Shown in pieces: positions 13,671-22,765 of a stretch of DNA of 41,920 nt. The DNA is taken from NCBI GenBank assembly GCA_039796495.1, contig JBDKJQ010000063.1, positions 1 through 41,920 on the forward strand. The letters run 5' to 3'. How positions within the stretch are numbered: position 1 is the stretch's first letter; each line of letters begins with the position of its first letter. The notes beneath the pieces were generated by a model. It was given only the letters and a program-made list of their open reading frames with translations, did no database searches and was not told the DNA's origin. The position numbers were made by a program, and so were the translations under genes. Source of the stretch: ARS1285 sp039796495. GTDB lineage: Archaea > Nanobdellota > Nanobdellia > Pacearchaeales > GW2011-AR1.

Positions 13671-16600
13671 ATCAGAAAGTTATTTTTCAACATTGCAAAA
13701 AGAGATTGAAAGAACGTATGCTATTGCAGAACAAGCGCGAGCGAAAGGATTAGATCCTGTGGATCGAGTTGAAGCGCCTCTTGCGTTAAGTATGGCTGCA
13801 AAAGTTGTCCGACTCATTGCAACAAAGTATCCACAGTTAGATAAGGAGGAAATTATTGATCGCATATTGGAATTGGAACGACAGTATGGCAGCCTGGATA
13901 ATTCAGTTAGTTTTACCATCGCTGAAGAAGTTGCACGGGAGAAATATTGTTCTTTTGAAACACAGTTAGAAGCGATCGACGCGGGTATTCGAGTAGGATT
14001 TGCGTATACTACGTTAGGTGTTGTCAGTTCACCGATTGAAGGATATACTGAAGTCAAAATAGGAAAAACAAAAACCGGAGAATCTTATCTTAGCGCATAT
14101 TTTTCTGGGCCTATTAGAAGCGCCGGAACAACTGCAAGTTGCGTTGTATTAATGCTTATTGATTATTTGCGACAACGATTTGGGTATGCGCGCTACGACC
14201 CCACCGAAGAAGAATGCAAGCGTACAGTCATAGAGCTATATGATTATCATGAAAGAATTACTAACCTGCAGTATTTACCGACGGAGGAGGAAGCTTATTT
14301 TGTTGCTAAGCATCTGCCGATTCAGGTGAATGGGGATCCTACTGAAACTCGAGAGGTAAGCAATTACAAAGATCTCTCCCGTATTGAGACCAATTTTATC
14401 CGCGGAGGATTTTGTTTAATTTTAGGAGAAGGGTTAACACAAAAAGCAGCAAAAGGATTACGAATATTAAAGGGATTACAAAAAAATGGATTTGTCATTC
14501 ATGATTGGGAGTGGTTGGAAGAATACGTTGCGCTGCATGAAAAGCGAGAAAAGGGTAAAACCGATTCAAGTCCGACGTATATCAAGGATTTGGTTGCAGG
14601 TCGGCCCGTGTTTGGACATCCTGGAAAAGGATTTCGCTTTCGTTATGGAAGAAGCAGAGTCTCCGGATTTTCAGGGGTAAGCGTCCACCCTGCAACTATG
14701 GGAATAACTAATGACTTTATCGCAACAGGAACTCAATTAAAAGTTGAAAAACCGACAAAAGGATGTGTGGTTACATTAGCCGACGATATTGAAGGACCAA
14801 TTGTAAAATTTAAAAACGGGGCGGTCAAAAAGATACTGAGTTATGAAGAAGCAAAAACTGTCTACGATCAAATTGAAGAAATTATTTACTTGGGAGACAT
14901 ATTATTTCCTCTGGGAGATGTTATCAATCGAAATTCTCTTTTGATTAGATCCGGATATGTCCAGGAATGGTGGGTTCTTGAGCTTGAAAAAAAAGGAGGA
15001 ACTGTTACGAATTGTTTTTCTGTTTCGCTTGACGAGGCGGTTGGATTAAGCCAGCAATGGGATGTTCCCCTTCACCCTGCTTATATTTTTTACTGGACGC
15101 AATTAACGTATGAACAGTTTTTAGGATTTATTGATTGGATGCAGCATGCACAATTATCGGATGGGAAATTGTTACTCCCTTACACCAGCAGCGATCGTGA
15201 GCGATTTGTCATCGGAAAGCGAGCGCTTGAATTGGTGGGCATTGAACATACTATCGGCATTGAGCATGTGATTATTGAAAAAGAAATTGCTGCAGCGCTG
15301 TGTATTAATCTTGGCATTAACCCCCAAATAAATGAAATCAACTTTAATTACCTATTTGAAAAATTAGACGCTATCGATGAAAAAAAGACAGGAGAAAGAA
15401 TACTTGAGATCGTCAATGAGCTTTCTTCCTTTGTCATAAAGGATAAGGCAGGAGAATTTATAGGGACACGTATGGGAAGGCCTGAAAAAGCAAAATTGAG
15501 AAAATTAATTGGAAGTCCTCACGTTTTATTTCCTGTGGGAGAGGAAGGAGGAAGATTACGAAGTGTTAATGAAGCTGCTTTAGGAGGAAGCGTGCGTGGA
15601 GATTTTCCATTTTACTATTGTTCGGTATGTCGCAGGGAAACTATATATCGGACATGCGAGTCGTGTGCCCATAAAACAGAAAAAAAATATTTTTGTAGAT
15701 TATGTGATAAAGAGATTGTTGAGGCCTGCAGTATTCACGCTGTCAAACAATCGTTTAAAAAAAATCAGATTGATATACAGCACTATTTGGAGAAAGCGCG
15801 TGAAAGATTACATATGCTCAGAACCGATGTACCTTCTCTTATTAAGGGCGTTCGCGGAACAAGTTCTGAAGATCATGATCTTGAACCGTTAGTCAAAGGC
15901 ATCCTACGCGCAAAGTATGGATTATGCGTCAATAAAGACGGAACAATCCGTTATGATATGACTGAACTGCCCATCACTCATTTTAGACCTTGCGAAATTG
16001 GTGCAAGCATCTCGCAATTACGCGTGCTTGGTTATTCGACTGATTGTTATGGTCATGTCATGGAGCATGACGACCAGCTTTTGGAATTAAAGCCTCACGA
16101 TGTTATTCTTCCCTGTAATACTCTTTCCGGAGATGAACGTGCTGACGATCTTTTCATTAATATATCACGATTTATCGACGAACTTTTAGTGCATTTTTAC
16201 GCTATGGACTCTTTTTTTAATATAAAAAATCGAGAAGACATCATTGGGCAATTGGGCGTGTGTATGGCTCCTCATAATTGTGCAGGAGTTATCTGCAGGA
16301 TTATTGGTTTCTCGAAAGTTCAGGGGTTATTAGCCAGCCCGTACATGCACGCTGCAATGAGAAGAGACTGCGATGGTGATGAGGCGGCGGTCATGCTATT
16401 AATGGATGTCCTCCTTAATTTTTCACGTAAGTTTCTTCCCTCTCACCGTGGGGGAACGCAAGATGCTCCTTTAGTTCTCAATGGAAAAATTAATGCGCGA
16501 GAAGTTGACGACCAAATTTTGGATTTTGAATTAGTAAATCATTATCCCCTAGAATTGTATGAAAAAGCTGAAAAGAAAGTTCACTCAGGAGAGGTCAGTA

Positions 16601-17118
16601 TAGACATGGTTAAACAACGACTGAAAAAAGGAGAAGACCCGTTTGTTCGTATAGGATTCACTCATCACACCAATGATATCAATGGTGGCGCTGTCTGCAG
16701 CTCCTATAAGACTTTGCCTACCATGAAAGAAAAAGTTTTCGGACAAATGAAATTATGCGAGAAGCTAAGAAGTGTTGATCAAGGAGATGTTGCACGGCTG
16801 ATTATTGATAGGCATTTTATGAGAGATCTCAAAGGTAACTTGCGAAAATTTTCCCAACAAAATTTTAGGTGCAGTACATGTAATACTAGCTATCGGAGAG
16901 TGCCTTTAAGCGGAAAATGCACCCGATGTAATGGGAAATTAATTTTTACTATTTCCTATGGAAGCATCATCAAATATCTCGAGCCTGCTTTGGATTTAAT
17001 AAAAAATTATTCTGTTCCCAGCTACATCAAACAAGACCTGGAATTAACAAAAAAATATATTGAAAGCGTCTTTGGAAGGGAAACTGAAAAGCAAGAAAGT
17101 ATTGAACGTTGGTTTTGA
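13648..17118 (+). CDS. polC: DNA polymerase D large catalytic subunit DP2
   Basis: The 1156-aa catalytic subunit of PolD, which synthesises DNA with DP1. The catalytic loop is DCDGDEAAVMLLMD near residue 906; the two aspartates of the C-D-G-D core known to be essential in Pyrococcus are kept, while flanking residues differ (N to D before, D to A after). Zinc-type cysteine clusters occur near 656 (CSVC ... CESC ... CRLC) and near 1074 (CSTC ... CTRC). The last residues QESIERWF fit a PCNA-interacting PIP box (Q-x-x-I-x-x-aromatic-aromatic). No intein is present. Start chosen from the ggaggt site seven bases upstream. It follows orc1 and DP1 in one apparent operon. Confidence 0.96.
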   Translation: MSSSLSPESESYFSTLQKEIERTYAIAEQARAKGLDPVDRVEAPLALSMAAKVVRLIATKYPQLDKEEIIDRILELERQYGSLDNSVSFTIAEEVAREKYCSFETQLEAIDAGIRVGFAYTTLGVVSSPIEGYTEVKIGKTKTGESYLSAYFSGPIRSAGTTASCVVLMLIDYLRQRFGYARYDPTEEECKRTVIELYDYHERITNLQYLPTEEEAYFVAKHLPIQVNGDPTETREVSNYKDLSRIETNFIRGGFCLILGEGLTQKAAKGLRILKGLQKNGFVIHDWEWLEEYVALHEKREKGKTDSSPTYIKDLVAGRPVFGHPGKGFRFRYGRSRVSGFSGVSVHPATMGITNDFIATGTQLKVEKPTKGCVVTLADDIEGPIVKFKNGAVKKILSYEEAKTVYDQIEEIIYLGDILFPLGDVINRNSLLIRSGYVQEWWVLELEKKGGTVTNCFSVSLDEAVGLSQQWDVPLHPAYIFYWTQLTYEQFLGFIDWMQHAQLSDGKLLLPYTSSDRERFVIGKRALELVGIEHTIGIEHVIIEKEIAAALCINLGINPQINEINFNYLFEKLDAIDEKKTGERILEIVNELSSFVIKDKAGEFIGTRMGRPEKAKLRKLIGSPHVLFPVGEEGGRLRSVNEAALGGSVRGDFPFYYCSVCRRETIYRTCESCAHKTEKKYFCRLCDKEIVEACSIHAVKQSFKKNQIDIQHYLEKARERLHMLRTDVPSLIKGVRGTSSEDHDLEPLVKGILRAKYGLCVNKDGTIRYDMTELPITHFRPCEIGASISQLRVLGYSTDCYGHVMEHDDQLLELKPHDVILPCNTLSGDERADDLFINISRFIDELLVHFYAMDSFFNIKNREDIIGQLGVCMAPHNCAGVICRIIGFSKVQGLLASPYMHAAMRRDCDGDEAAVMLLMDVLLNFSRKFLPSHRGGTQDAPLVLNGKINAREVDDQILDFELVNHYPLELYEKAEKKVHSGEVSIDMVKQRLKKGEDPFVRIGFTHHTNDINGGAVCSSYKTLPTMKEKVFGQMKLCEKLRSVDQGDVARLIIDRHFMRDLKGNLRKFSQQNFRCSTCNTSYRRVPLSGKCTRCNGKLIFTISYGSIIKYLEPALDLIKNYSVPSYIKQDLELTKKYIESVFGRETEKQESIERWF

Positions 17119-17141
17119 ACTATATTTTCAAGCATACGATT

Positions 17142-17152
17142 ATTTAAAAAAT
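17142..17152 (+). promoter_or_regulatory. TATA-like box of the PurF-like gene
   Basis: The run tatttaaaaaa lies about 26 nt before the ATG at 17172, with only a T-rich stretch between, as in many genes of this window. It indicates that the PurF-like gene is transcribed separately from DP2 on a leaderless mRNA. Confidence 0.55.
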
Positions 17153-17171
17153 AGTTTTTGTTATTTTTTTT

Positions 17172-18656
17172 ATGGGAGAGGTTGATTCAAAATGCGGATT
17201 TTTTATTGCCCACTCCTTGCATGATGTTTATCAGGGACTTGAAGCATTACAGCATCGTGGTGAAGATGCAACCGGCATTTTTGCCTTAACTGACCGAGGC
17301 GAGATCAATGGTGTGCGATGGGTGGGCAAAGTAGGGAATCTTAACAGAACAACCGCAGAAAGAATTTTAGAAGGAGGAATTTTTTATGTAGGAGAAGTGC
17401 GCTATGGCACCTGCGGAGAAAAATCTCCTGAAAAATTACTTGAAGGAGCTTTGCCTCGTCATATTAATGGACGAATCACTGCTGATTATCAACTTCCTTA
17501 TTTTCCTCATAGGATTATCCGAGGAGCAACGCATGCACTTGCGCACAACGGAAATTTAATTGGAGTAAAGCCTCGCGGTAATGATACTGACAGCGATGTT
17601 ATGTTGCGATTTTATGCATTGCAAGAAACGGGAGGTGTTGAAAAAATTATTGAAACATTTCCTGCAGCATATTCGGCCGCTATTTTGGATGCAAGAAAGG
17701 ATTATGTATGTGTTTTTAAGGATAGGTATGCAATCAGGCCGTTATGGATCGGAGAAAAAGACGGCAGATTAGTCGCTTCATCTGAAGACCGCGCAATTAC
17801 TGAAGTGGGAGGAAATCCTCTTCGCGAATTCCGACCCGGGGAAATTATTGATATCCCAAGAAACGGAACTCATTTTAATGGAAGACAGATTCTTTCACGA
17901 GAAAAAAGGCCGTGTTTTTTTGAACGCAATTATTTAGGAGATGTTCTTTCTTCCTATCAGGGCATGCTCAATAGAGATACTCGAAGAAGATTAGGGGTTG
18001 AATTGGCTGAAGAATTTGCACCGGATGTTGATATAGTCAGTTTTATTCCCAATGCACCGAGGGATCATGCGCGGGCTTATAGTGACTTTAGAAAAATTCC
18101 TTTTGCAGAAGTATTCTATAAGATAAAATCTGAACGAGCTTTTTTAGGTCCCGATGAAAAAAGCAGGCTTACGTCTATTGACTACAATCTGTATACGTTT
18201 GACCATATTGATATTAACGGGAAGCAATTACAATTATCCGACGTTAAAAGGCTGCTTTTAATAGACGATTCAATCGTGCGATTAAATAATCTGCCCATTG
18301 CGGTAAAAAAATTACGCGATAAAGGGGTTGGGTGGATTGGCGTTGCTGTTGGAACTCCTGGAATTGGACCGGTAATTAATGGTGTTAATCATGGTTGTTA
18401 TTATGGTGTTGATATCCCTCCTGATGATAATTTTGCTGTTAGAAATTATTCTTCCGTTGAAGAAATGGTTCACGCAGCAGGTGTTGACGCCCTTCATTTT
18501 ATTTCCAAACGAGGATTAGAGAATGCTCTCAGGAGAAAATTGCGAGAGTGCTGCGCTCATTGCATTGGAGAGCCCAACCCTGTTCTTGATGAAGAGTTGA
18601 TCAGACTCGATAGCGTTGTTGATGAAATGTATGGGGCACTTGAAAAGAAAAAATAA
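17172..18656 (+). CDS. Amidophosphoribosyltransferase (PurF) homolog with altered PRPP loop
   Basis: A 494-aa homolog of glutamine PRPP amidotransferase, the first enzyme of purine synthesis. The N-terminal glutaminase starts with a short propeptide before Cys8 (DSKCGFF), followed by ALQHRGEDATGI, VRYGTCG and ALAHNGNL. Four cysteine positions matching the PurF iron-sulfur ligands are present (RPCFF, HGCYYG, and CCAHC near the C-terminus). The PRPP loop near residues 362-374, normally VDDSIVRGTT, reads IDDSIVRLNN, so the G-T-T that holds the phosphates is missing. Glutaminase function looks intact; phosphoribosyl transfer is doubtful. It may act on another acceptor. No other purine synthesis gene is in the window except a possible GuaA-type amidotransferase at 26204. 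Confidence 0.85.
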   Translation: MGEVDSKCGFFIAHSLHDVYQGLEALQHRGEDATGIFALTDRGEINGVRWVGKVGNLNRTTAERILEGGIFYVGEVRYGTCGEKSPEKLLEGALPRHINGRITADYQLPYFPHRIIRGATHALAHNGNLIGVKPRGNDTDSDVMLRFYALQETGGVEKIIETFPAAYSAAILDARKDYVCVFKDRYAIRPLWIGEKDGRLVASSEDRAITEVGGNPLREFRPGEIIDIPRNGTHFNGRQILSREKRPCFFERNYLGDVLSSYQGMLNRDTRRRLGVELAEEFAPDVDIVSFIPNAPRDHARAYSDFRKIPFAEVFYKIKSERAFLGPDEKSRLTSIDYNLYTFDHIDINGKQLQLSDVKRLLLIDDSIVRLNNLPIAVKKLRDKGVGWIGVAVGTPGIGPVINGVNHGCYYGVDIPPDDNFAVRNYSSVEEMVHAAGVDALHFISKRGLENALRRKLRECCAHCIGEPNPVLDEELIRLDSVVDEMYGALEKKK

Positions 18657-18678
18657 ATATTATTTCTATACTACATAC

Positions 18679-18693
18679 TATAAAATAGTCGGT
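18679..18693. repeat. 15-base direct repeat, copy 1
   Basis: tataaaatagtcggt here recurs exactly at 18798-18812, 119 bases downstream. The two copies bracket the spacer between the convergent PurF-like and TctA-like genes; the second copy is inside the end of the TctA-like gene. They could be footprints of an insertion or a recombination event, or paired sites for a protein. Confidence 0.7.
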
Positions 18694-18705
18694 GCGCAAC
18701 CTTAC

Positions 18706-18726
18706 ATTGTTGCTCCAACAATTTTA
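18706..18726. terminator. Terminator-like hairpin between convergent genes
   Basis: Arms attgttg (18706-18712) and caacaat (18716-18722) pair perfectly around a ctc loop and are followed by a short T run, 50 bases after the PurF-like stop. The placement fits a terminator for the rightward gene. Archaeal termination relies mostly on T tracts, so the hairpin's role is uncertain. Confidence 0.4.
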
Positions 18727-18784
18727 CAACACATAATAAAAATTGTTAGTTCTAAAAAACATTCTATTTTTTGTCCCGCCCATT

Positions 18785-20023
18785 TTACGATATATAATAT
18801 AAAATAGTCGGTATGAGTAGACAACCCATAAGATGAATTCTTTTGACTCCTTGAGAAATTGTAAAAATACCTAAAGCTGTTGCAGTTACAAAGATTACTA
18901 TTCCAAGGATTGTGCCGCTCCAAGAACTAAAAAAATCAGAAAAAATTATTACCATTGCAGTTACTATGATAAGCACGATTTTAGAAGTTTTCTGATAGCT
19001 TATCCTATTTATATTCTTCGCAATTATTCTTGACAAAAAAAGCGTTATAAAAAAAGATGCAATTCCTGAACAAAGTATTACCGACACCATCATAACCAGT
19101 GTTTTAATTGTTGGTTCTGGAATCAACTGCGAAACAGCAACTGCAGATCCTGTTCTCGTTTTTCCTATCGCATATAAGGTGATAAATGATAATCCCATCA
19201 CGAGAAGGTTTATCGCACCGATAAGAAATAAAAACTCTCTCTGGTCTTTTATCTGAAACGACTGTTGACCGATAATTGCAGCCTGGCTTGCTCCTAACCC
19301 TGGCAGAAATGCCGTGAATGGTGAAGCTATTATTGAAGCAAGACCTACCCTCCACAACGATTCTTTTGACAAGCAGATCATACACGTAGACACTATCTTT
19401 TGTTCAGGTAGAGTTGTATTCTGCTTCAGGCTTATAAGCAAGCCGCTCGCTCCAAATAATCCACTGAGCAACGGGAGCAAAGGTTCTTTAATATTCAGAT
19501 TCAATGTTGCTATCCCTAAAAATCCTGCCAGGAGAAAAACTATCAGTGATGCTATTTTTTTATCTTCAACGAATATTAAATATAGGGATAGCACTATTAA
19601 GATAGGTCCCATTATATTTTGCAGATATGGATAGAGCAAGGGAAGAAAACCAATGAAAAAAGGGATAAACAAAAGCATAACCCCTAGTGCTATCAGTCCT
19701 CCATATGCTGTATACCTGACGGCAAAATATCCCTGCCCCTTTAACAATAGCTGATGACCGGGAAGAATTGATAGAAAAGAATTTTCATCAGGAGCCCCTA
19801 AAAAAATAGAGGGTATAAAATCTACGAATGTGTGCGTGATCGACATTGCAATAATAAAAACCGCAAGAGCGACTGGAGAAACTATCTGCAGTAAGGCTTC
19901 TGAAAACGCAACTATCATCACTGCTACTAAATTGATATGTATGCCTGGAAAAAGGCCGGTGAATATTCCTGTAAGAATTCCAAGCTCCCCCAAGAAAATA
20001 AGGATTATAATTTCAGCCGACAT
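18785..20023 (-). CDS. TctA-family integral membrane protein (COG1784-like)
   Basis: A 412-aa polytopic membrane protein with about ten hydrophobic segments. The two family landmarks are present: GLFPGIHINLVA at about residues 23-34 and the internal repeat FLPGLGASQAAIIG at about residues 245-258, as in the TctA/DUF112 family. In bacteria TctA pairs with TctB and the binding protein TctC to import tricarboxylates; archaeal single-gene members lack those partners, as here, and their substrate is not known. It starts on a promoter shared with the divergent small secreted protein (20042-20061) and ends against the PurF-like gene. Confidence 0.85.
   Translation of the reverse strand: MSAEIIILIFLGELGILTGIFTGLFPGIHINLVAVMIVAFSEALLQIVSPVALAVFIIAMSITHTFVDFIPSIFLGAPDENSFLSILPGHQLLLKGQGYFAVRYTAYGGLIALGVMLLFIPFFIGFLPLLYPYLQNIMGPILIVLSLYLIFVEDKKIASLIVFLLAGFLGIATLNLNIKEPLLPLLSGLFGASGLLISLKQNTTLPEQKIVSTCMICLSKESLWRVGLASIIASPFTAFLPGLGASQAAIIGQQSFQIKDQREFLFLIGAINLLVMGLSFITLYAIGKTRTGSAVAVSQLIPEPTIKTLVMMVSVILCSGIASFFITLFLSRIIAKNINRISYQKTSKIVLIIVTAMVIIFSDFFSSWSGTILGIVIFVTATALGIFTISQGVKRIHLMGCLLIPTILYYIS
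18798..18812. repeat. 15-base direct repeat, copy 2
   Basis: Exact second copy of tataaaatagtcggt (first at 18679-18693). It encodes part of the last hydrophobic residues of the TctA-like protein on the minus strand, so one boundary of the duplicated or inserted DNA coincides with the 3' end of that gene. Confidence 0.7.
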
Positions 20024-20041
20024 ATATCTTGAAGGAACAAT

Positions 20042-20061
20042 CCTTTAAAAAAATTTATAAA
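20042..20061. promoter_or_regulatory. Divergent promoter with two overlapping TATA-like boxes
   Basis: The two genes start at 20023 (leftward) and 20083 (rightward), 59 bases apart. For the leftward gene ttttttaaag (minus strand, centred near 20048) lies 25 nt before the ATG; for the rightward gene tttataaa (20054-20061) also lies 25 nt before its ATG. The boxes nearly touch, so polymerase recruitment in one direction should interfere with the other. Both mRNAs would be leaderless. Confidence 0.6.
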
Positions 20062-20082
20062 GTATTCTTTCATTATTTTAAT

Positions 20083-20448
20083 ATGAGAAAGGGTGTGTTC
20101 GCGTTTATTGTTCTACTTTTTGCATTGGCATTTGTTTTTGTGCAAACGACTGATACAGGGACTTCTGTGGAAACGCCGACGGATATTTCTCCGGACATTA
20201 CTGAACCTTTCCCGTCTTCTGATGTTTCTGATACTGAATTGCCTGTTGTTGAGTCTGAGGTTGCTCTTGAGAATGAAGATGTTGCCCAAGTGGAGAACGA
20301 TGCGGAAAGCGATGGGCATACAGAATCGGAAAGTTCTGGTTCTGAAAGCTCGGGTGAAGGTTCAGAAAAAAGTTCTGAAGGAAGCTCAGGAGGCGTCACG
20401 GGTGGCGTTATTTTGGACAACAGGTTTTTGGATTATTATTTTCAGTAA
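20083..20448 (+). CDS. Small secreted acidic Ser/Glu-rich protein
   Basis: A 121-aa protein with a basic start (MRKG), a hydrophobic signal or anchor at about residues 4-20 (VFAFIVLLFALAFVFVQ), then about 80 residues of Thr, Ser, Asp, Glu and Gly repeats (TESESSGSESSGEGSEKSS), and a C-terminal GGVTGGVILDNRFLDYYFQ. It is likely exported and disordered, perhaps glycosylated, a cell-surface component. The ATG at 20083 is preferred over a TTG at 20029 because it has a TATA-like box 25 nt upstream and places the signal sequence at the N-terminus. A similar T-G-containing hydrophobic motif occurs in the large surface protein at 39098. Confidence 0.75.
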   Translation: MRKGVFAFIVLLFALAFVFVQTTDTGTSVETPTDISPDITEPFPSSDVSDTELPVVESEVALENEDVAQVENDAESDGHTESESSGSESSGEGSEKSSEGSSGGVTGGVILDNRFLDYYFQ

Positions 20449-20484
20449 GATAAATATTTAAAAATAAATTTCTCTTATTAGAGT

Positions 20485-21561
20485 ATGCCTTTTGATCAGC
20501 GAACACAACAACTTGCCGCTCTTGCGGTTCGTTATTCTGTCAATGTTAAACCTGGAGAAAAAATTGTTATTAACGGTGGAAGTGAGGCAATTGCTTTCAT
20601 GACGTCATTGTATCAAGAGATAATTCTCGCAGGAGGAATTCCTATTGTGCGTGTTAATCTACCCGACGTTACTGATTTTTTTTACAAACACGCCAATGAA
20701 AAACAGCTCTGTGATTTTCCCGATTACTGGTTTGATACTCTTAAGCAGGCGCAGGGCTATATTGGCATTAACAGCAGCACCAACACTCGTGAACTAACGA
20801 ACAGCGATCCGAAAAAAGTTGCAGAGCGGCAGAAATTATTACGAAAAATAAGCGATTATATTGTTAATACGCATGATAAGATAAGAAGAGTTACCATAGC
20901 CTATCCTTGCTTAGCCTTGGCACAAGACGCGGAAATGTCTCTTAGTGAGTATGAAAATTTTGTGTATGGTGCCTGTTTAATCGATTGGAAGCAATTTGGA
21001 AAAAAATTAGATGCGATAAATGCCGTTTTTGAAAAAGGAAGTTTTGTCGAACTACGCGGAGAGAATGTTGATTTGAAGTTTTCGATCAAGGGAAAAAACT
21101 GTGTTGCTGATAAAGGGGAGGAAAATATGCCTGGCGGGGAAGTCTTTATGGCTCCTGTGCGTGAAAGCCTTGAGGGTTGGATTCGATTTGATTATCCTCG
21201 CATTGTTTCTGGAAAACAAATTGCAGGCGTGCAACTGAAATTTGAAAAAGGGAAAATTGTAGATTATTCGGCTGATAAAGGGAAAGAATTTTTAGGGGCT
21301 TTACTGGCTACTGATGAGAACGCGCGCTACGTCGGTGAATTTGGTGTTGGCTGTAATCCTTCTATCGACCGTTACACGAATGATCTGTTGTTTGACGAAA
21401 AAATGGATGGTACCATCCATCTGGCATTAGGGATGGCATACAAGCAAAATGGCGGTGGAAATGATTCTGCAATCCATGTTGATATTGTAAAAAACATGAA
21501 ACAAGGTGCAATCGTTGTCGATGGCAAGGTTGTCCAGGAAAACGGAGTCTGGCGCGTGTAA
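20485..21561 (+). CDS. M29-family metallo-aminopeptidase
   Basis: A 358-aa aminopeptidase of the thermophilic M29 (AmpS/aminopeptidase T) family, which removes N-terminal amino acids using two metal ions. The N-terminal domain starts LAALAVRYSVNVKPGEKIVI. Ligand-bearing motifs are NMPGGEVF at about residues 215-222, GEFGVGCNP, the segment DGTIHLALG near 308-316, and HVDIV near 333. The length is slightly below the usual 400. TATA-like tatttaaaaat at 20456-20465 lies 25 nt before the ATG. It is cytoplasmic, probably serving peptide recycling. It is followed by a separately promoted membrane protein. Confidence 0.9.
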   Translation: MPFDQRTQQLAALAVRYSVNVKPGEKIVINGGSEAIAFMTSLYQEIILAGGIPIVRVNLPDVTDFFYKHANEKQLCDFPDYWFDTLKQAQGYIGINSSTNTRELTNSDPKKVAERQKLLRKISDYIVNTHDKIRRVTIAYPCLALAQDAEMSLSEYENFVYGACLIDWKQFGKKLDAINAVFEKGSFVELRGENVDLKFSIKGKNCVADKGEENMPGGEVFMAPVRESLEGWIRFDYPRIVSGKQIAGVQLKFEKGKIVDYSADKGKEFLGALLATDENARYVGEFGVGCNPSIDRYTNDLLFDEKMDGTIHLALGMAYKQNGGGNDSAIHVDIVKNMKQGAIVVDGKVVQENGVWRV

Positions 21562-21595
21562 GAAAGTTTATATATAATTTCTTTCTTTAATAAAA

Positions 21596-22354
21596 ATGGG
21601 GACTAATTCAGTTATCTATAATTATCTTAAACAATATTCTTCTCTCTACCCTATTGAAGATCTGCATAAGAAGATTATTTCAAAAGGTTATTCTGAAAAA
21701 GAATTTGAAGATGCGCTTGCTCAATTGCGTGAAGAGTCTTCCTCTAGATTGAATACTCCTACTCGTTCTTTATCATCTTCTGAACAACCTCTAAGAAAAA
21801 AAGGAAGCTCACTTATGTTCAAATTAGCCGGCATCGCTGGTATTTTGACTTTATTGCTTATAGTTTTTTCCTTTTTTACCGAGGGAATAGTTACCCCCCT
21901 ATCTATCTTGTTATCCTTGCTTTTTTCTGTCTTGTTCTTTTTAGGTTTTATCTACCTGGGAAGAAGATACGACCGACTTCTCATACAATTTGCAAGCTGG
22001 TTTTTTATCATCGTCAGTTTAGCTTTATTTTTGTTGTATATTACTTTGCAATTCCGTGCTGACCTGATTACACTTCCTTCTTTTGATGCAACCTCTTTTG
22101 TTGCAAATCCCACCGAAGCGTTTCAATCTTTGGGGATTACGATGGTGAGCGCAGTTATTGGTACTCTTGTTTTAGTTATTGCATTTGGTATTTTATTGGG
22201 AGTTGGATTTTTGCGATTGCACGATGCCGTTCCTCTTGCGAGAACAGTCGGCATTATCACTATCATTGGATTTTGCACGATGGTATTTATTGTCGGCTTG
22301 TTTTTTCTTTTTATCGCCTTCCTTTTGCAAATCGTCTTATTGCTAAAAGAATAA
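21596..22354 (+). CDS. Polytopic membrane protein with N-terminal helical domain
   Basis: A 252-aa protein. Residues 1-45 form a small three-helix domain (YLKQYSSLYPIEDLHKKII, then GYSEKEFEDALAQL), like the UBA- or SHOCT-like starts common in DPANN proteins and similar to the N-terminus of the protein at 34940-35713. After a Ser-rich linker come about five transmembrane helices from residue 76 to the end. No catalytic motif is recognised. TATA-like tttatatata at 21567-21576 lies 24 nt before the ATG. It is convergent with the OB-fold gene after eight bases. Confidence 0.75.
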   Translation: MGTNSVIYNYLKQYSSLYPIEDLHKKIISKGYSEKEFEDALAQLREESSSRLNTPTRSLSSSEQPLRKKGSSLMFKLAGIAGILTLLLIVFSFFTEGIVTPLSILLSLLFSVLFFLGFIYLGRRYDRLLIQFASWFFIIVSLALFLLYITLQFRADLITLPSFDATSFVANPTEAFQSLGITMVSAVIGTLVLVIAFGILLGVGFLRLHDAVPLARTVGIITIIGFCTMVFIVGLFFLFIAFLLQIVLLLKE

Positions 22355-22362
22355 AAATACGT

Positions 22363-22716
22363 TTACTTTAGTAAGACTATTTTTTCTGCTTCGATCTGTA
22401 ACGTATCTTTGTAGTGTGAAATTGTTCCGATAACTATTATTTGCTTCTGTTCGCTCAACGTTTTCTGGAGATTCTGCCCGTTACTTATAATCACTGCAAT
22501 TTTTTTTGTATTGTCATCTAGGGTAATAATCTGAAACTCTTCCTCTTCATAGAACTTTATTCCTGTTACCTGCCCCCACACCTTTACTTTTTTATTGAGA
22601 TCTTTTTCATTAATCTCTGCAATTGAAACCTGTCTTGGCTCTCTGATGTTCATAATGATGAGCAGAAGAAAAATTCCTGATAATGAAATTATTAAAGATA
22701 TTTTAACCGCGTTCAT
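22363..22716 (-). CDS. Membrane-anchored OB-fold protein
   Basis: A 117-aa protein with one N-terminal transmembrane helix or uncleaved signal (about residues 5-23) followed by an OB fold of the tRNA-anti/NirD-like kind: VKVWGQVTGIKFYEEEEFQIITLDDN, then IAVIISNGQ and QIIVIGTISHYKDTLQIEAEKIVLL. OB folds bind nucleic acid or sugars; in anchored archaeal proteins of this form the ligand is unknown. It is divergent from the TyrRS gene with a 49-base spacer. Confidence 0.8.
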   Translation of the reverse strand: MNAVKISLIISLSGIFLLLIIMNIREPRQVSIAEINEKDLNKKVKVWGQVTGIKFYEEEEFQIITLDDNTKKIAVIISNGQNLQKTLSEQKQIIVIGTISHYKDTLQIEAEKIVLLK

Positions 22717-22765
22717 GATGCCTCTATGTAGAAACCTTTATTAAATTATTTTTTCTGTGATATGT

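Noticed and set aside
13648..17118. Possible intein in DP2, common in this protein.
   Set aside because: The length (1156 aa) and unbroken motif spacing leave no room for one.
20073..20420. Open frames opposite or shifted to the Ser/Glu-rich secreted protein.
   Set aside because: They are by-products of the low-complexity codons; only the plus-strand frame with signal peptide and promoter makes sense.
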